From NCBI GenBank assembly GCA_947647735.1, contig CANSLJ010000016.1:1-64000 (forward strand): 64,000 nt of DNA, in the 5' to 3' direction. Position 1 is the stretch's first letter, and every line of letters starts with the position of its first letter. The translations under genes and the position numbers were made by a program. Source of the DNA: an uncultured bacterium (GTDB lineage: Bacteria > Bacillota > Clostridia > Lachnospirales > Lachnospiraceae). This document shows, one piece after another, positions 62,404 to 64,000 of the stretch. The notes beneath the pieces were generated by a model. That model worked only from the letters and a program-made list of their open reading frames with translations. It did no database searches and had not been told where the DNA came from.

Positions 62404-64000
62404 ATGGCTATCAACGATTATGCAGCAGCGCTCAAAAAAGGAAAACGCAATTACCAGCTTGCTCTTGCCAAAGGCGCATATCCCTATCTGCCCGCACTGG
62501 ATGACATTTTATCTTACACGGAAGTGACCGCTTCCGTTAACCTTGGATTGATGGATATCCCGCTGGCCAAGATCGTAGGAACAAAAACCGCAGGCAGAAC
62601 AAATTCCTTTGCAGGTAATTTCATGCCGCTTTTGCCGGAAAAATCAGAATTTGCCGCAAAGTGGGCATCCCTTTACAACCATCAGATCGATGACGGCATC
62701 CGCGATCCCATCGTTGTCTATGAATTTATGCACCGTTTCTATGTGCAGGAGGGAAACAAGAGAGTCAGCGTCATGAAGTTTCTGGATTCCTACAGCATCC
62801 CCGGCACTGTCACCCGGATCATTCCCAAAAAGACAGACGATAAGGAAAACCGGCTGTATTACGAATTTCTGGATTTCTATGAAGTGTCCGAATCCTATGA
62901 CGTCTGGTTCAGCAAAGAAGGCAGCTATAAAAAGCTGATCAAACTGATGGGAAAAAAAGCCGGAGAAGTCTGGAGCAAGGAGGAGCGGACCGCCTTCCAT
63001 GCCGTCTGCGAAAAATTTTCAAAATCCTATCAGGATGCCTACGGAGAAAAATTAAAACTCTCTCCCTCGGACGCTTTCCTGATCTATATGGAATTATACG
63101 GGTATGACAAGCTGAAGGAAGAGACGCACCTTCAGTTGAAGGAATCCCTGACAAAGGTGCAGAAGGAACTGCTTCTTGCGGAAAAGGGCTCTCAGGTGAC
63201 GCTTGTCAAAGATCCGGAATCTGCAAAATCCTCCCTGCTTGGGAAGATCCTCCCCGCCGGAACCTCTCCGGAAACTTTAAAGATTGCTTTTCTCTACCGG
63301 AAAAGCCCTGAAACTTCCAGCTGGGCTTATGCCCATGAACTGGGACGGCTCCATCTGGAACAGGCTTTCGGCGGAAAACTGAAAACACTTGCCATAGAGC
63401 AGGTCAATACCGACGACCAGATGAAAGATGCTGTGGACAACGCTGTTGCCGCAGGCTGCAATCTGATATTTGCCACGGCGGTTCAGATGGTAAATCAATG
63501 CGTGCGTTCTGCCATCCAGTATCCGAAAGTAAAGTTTTTTAACTGTTCGATCAGAATGCCCTACTCTTCCGTGCATACCTACTATGCAAGAATGTATGAG
63601 GCAAAATTCCTGACAGGCGCCATCGCCGCTGCCGTCTCCCGCACGGATAAGCTGGGCTATCTGGCAGATTACCCGATCTACGGTTCCCTTGCAAACATCA
63701 ACGCCTTTGCGCTGGGTGCCCGCATGATCAATCCTTATGTCAAAGTACATCTGGACTGGTCCAGGTTAAAAGAACAGGACGGCAAAAAGCGCCTGCAGCA
63801 GGACGGACTGCTCTTCGTATCCGACGATGATATGATAACACCCAATAATCCCACGAGGGAGTACGGCTTATACTGGAAGAAGGAGGACGGCACTCTGGAA
63901 AACCTCGCCACGCCGATCTGGCACTGGGGAAAATTCTATGAGCGGATCGTCACCAACATCTGCAACGGCAGCAGCGAGGCAAATTCCTCCAAAAAGGAAA
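62404..64000 (+). CDS. BMP-family binding protein with ParB-like N-terminal part, no signal peptide (cut by window edge)
   Basis: An uninterrupted frame runs from ATG 62404, 8 bases after AGGAGG, to the right edge (532 codons). It begins MAINDYAAALKKGKRNYQLA, with no signal peptide or lipobox. Residues about 85-140 read VVYEFMHRFYVQEGNKRVSV and MKFLDSYSIPGTVTRII, resembling the ParB/sulfiredoxin-type NTP-binding fold. A helical middle follows. From about residue 290, LKIAFLYRKSPETSSWAYAH, GCNLIFATAVQMVNQCV and AKFLTGAIAAAVSRTDKLGY match the BMP/Med family of nucleoside- or purine-binding proteins. Without export it should act inside the cell or be tethered by its missing C-terminal part. Transport genes might follow beyond the window. 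Confidence 0.8.
   Translation, partial: MAINDYAAALKKGKRNYQLALAKGAYPYLPALDDILSYTEVTASVNLGLMDIPLAKIVGTKTAGRTNSFAGNFMPLLPEKSEFAAKWASLYNHQIDDGIRDPIVVYEFMHRFYVQEGNKRVSVMKFLDSYSIPGTVTRIIPKKTDDKENRLYYEFLDFYEVSESYDVWFSKEGSYKKLIKLMGKKAGEVWSKEERTAFHAVCEKFSKSYQDAYGEKLKLSPSDAFLIYMELYGYDKLKEETHLQLKESLTKVQKELLLAEKGSQVTLVKDPESAKSSLLGKILPAGTSPETLKIAFLYRKSPETSSWAYAHELGRLHLEQAFGGKLKTLAIEQVNTDDQMKDAVDNAVAAGCNLIFATAVQMVNQCVRSAIQYPKVKFFNCSIRMPYSSVHTYYARMYEAKFLTGAIAAAVSRTDKLGYLADYPIYGSLANINAFALGARMINPYVKVHLDWSRLKEQDGKKRLQQDGLLFVSDDDMITPNNPTREYGLYWKKEDGTLENLATPIWHWGKFYERIVTNICNGSSEANSSKKE

Overview
The window looks like a chromosomal segment of a spore-forming Clostridia species, most likely Lachnospiraceae. The reasons are a GC content near 50 %, a complete mraZ-to-ftsZ division cluster followed by spoIIGA and sigE, a DUF6033 gene start, paired TrkH-type potassium systems, and strong GGAGG ribosome sites. 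Almost all genes lie on the minus strand. The exceptions are two small helix-turn-helix genes, sigG, a MATE exporter and the gene cut by the right edge. All family names come from reading motifs and recalled family features; no database search was run.

Layout, left to right. Positions 1-2700 are an accessory strip. It holds the start of a DUF6033 gene, a 56-residue ORF diverging from a Cro-type repressor across three copies of an 18-bp palindrome, a truncated GNAT gene behind a short partner gene with a 36-bp palindromic promoter, and two exported or membrane proteins of unknown role. Positions 2.7-7.2 kb carry sbcDC. Then come a hybrid sensor kinase with two receiver domains, a fused FeoA-FeoB iron transporter, a secreted amidase, an AlbA_2/ATPase-like regulator, a membrane-anchored GH25 lysozyme with two SH3 domains, a large membrane protein of unknown function, a Fic protein lacking the catalytic histidine, a MetA with the acetyl-CoA-type residue, ligA and rluF.

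Positions 24-29 kb encode two potassium systems back to back (trkA-trkH, ktrB-ktrA). gdhA follows, with its own promoter and a structured leader that ends in an intrinsic terminator just before the ribosome site. Positions 31-40 kb hold small unknown proteins, an oxidoreductase, an SH3 membrane protein, tRNA-Arg(CCG), a DUF5688 gene, efp, aroQ-aroK-aroE, a YqeG phosphatase, nrdR and a YlmC/YmxH protein.

Positions 40-55 kb are the division and sporulation cluster: mraZ, rsmH, ftsL, two class B penicillin-binding proteins, mraY, murD, ftsW, ftsQ, ftsZ, spoIIGA, sigE, and sigG in the opposite orientation. murG, murE, murF and ftsA are missing from it. A 183-bp element with perfect 20-bp inverted ends fills the gap between mraZ and rsmH. 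From 55 kb on there is an ECF sigma factor with its membrane regulator, an XRE regulator, an Rpn-type nuclease, a MATE exporter, an iron-sulfur aldo/keto reductase, and the first 532 codons of a signal-less BMP-type binding protein with a ParB-like N-terminal part.

No CRISPR array, prophage, intact insertion sequence or obvious defence island is visible. The least-explained signals are the element inside the mraZ operon, the reversed sigG, the gdhA leader, the triple operator near the left end, and the unusual BMP protein at the right end.
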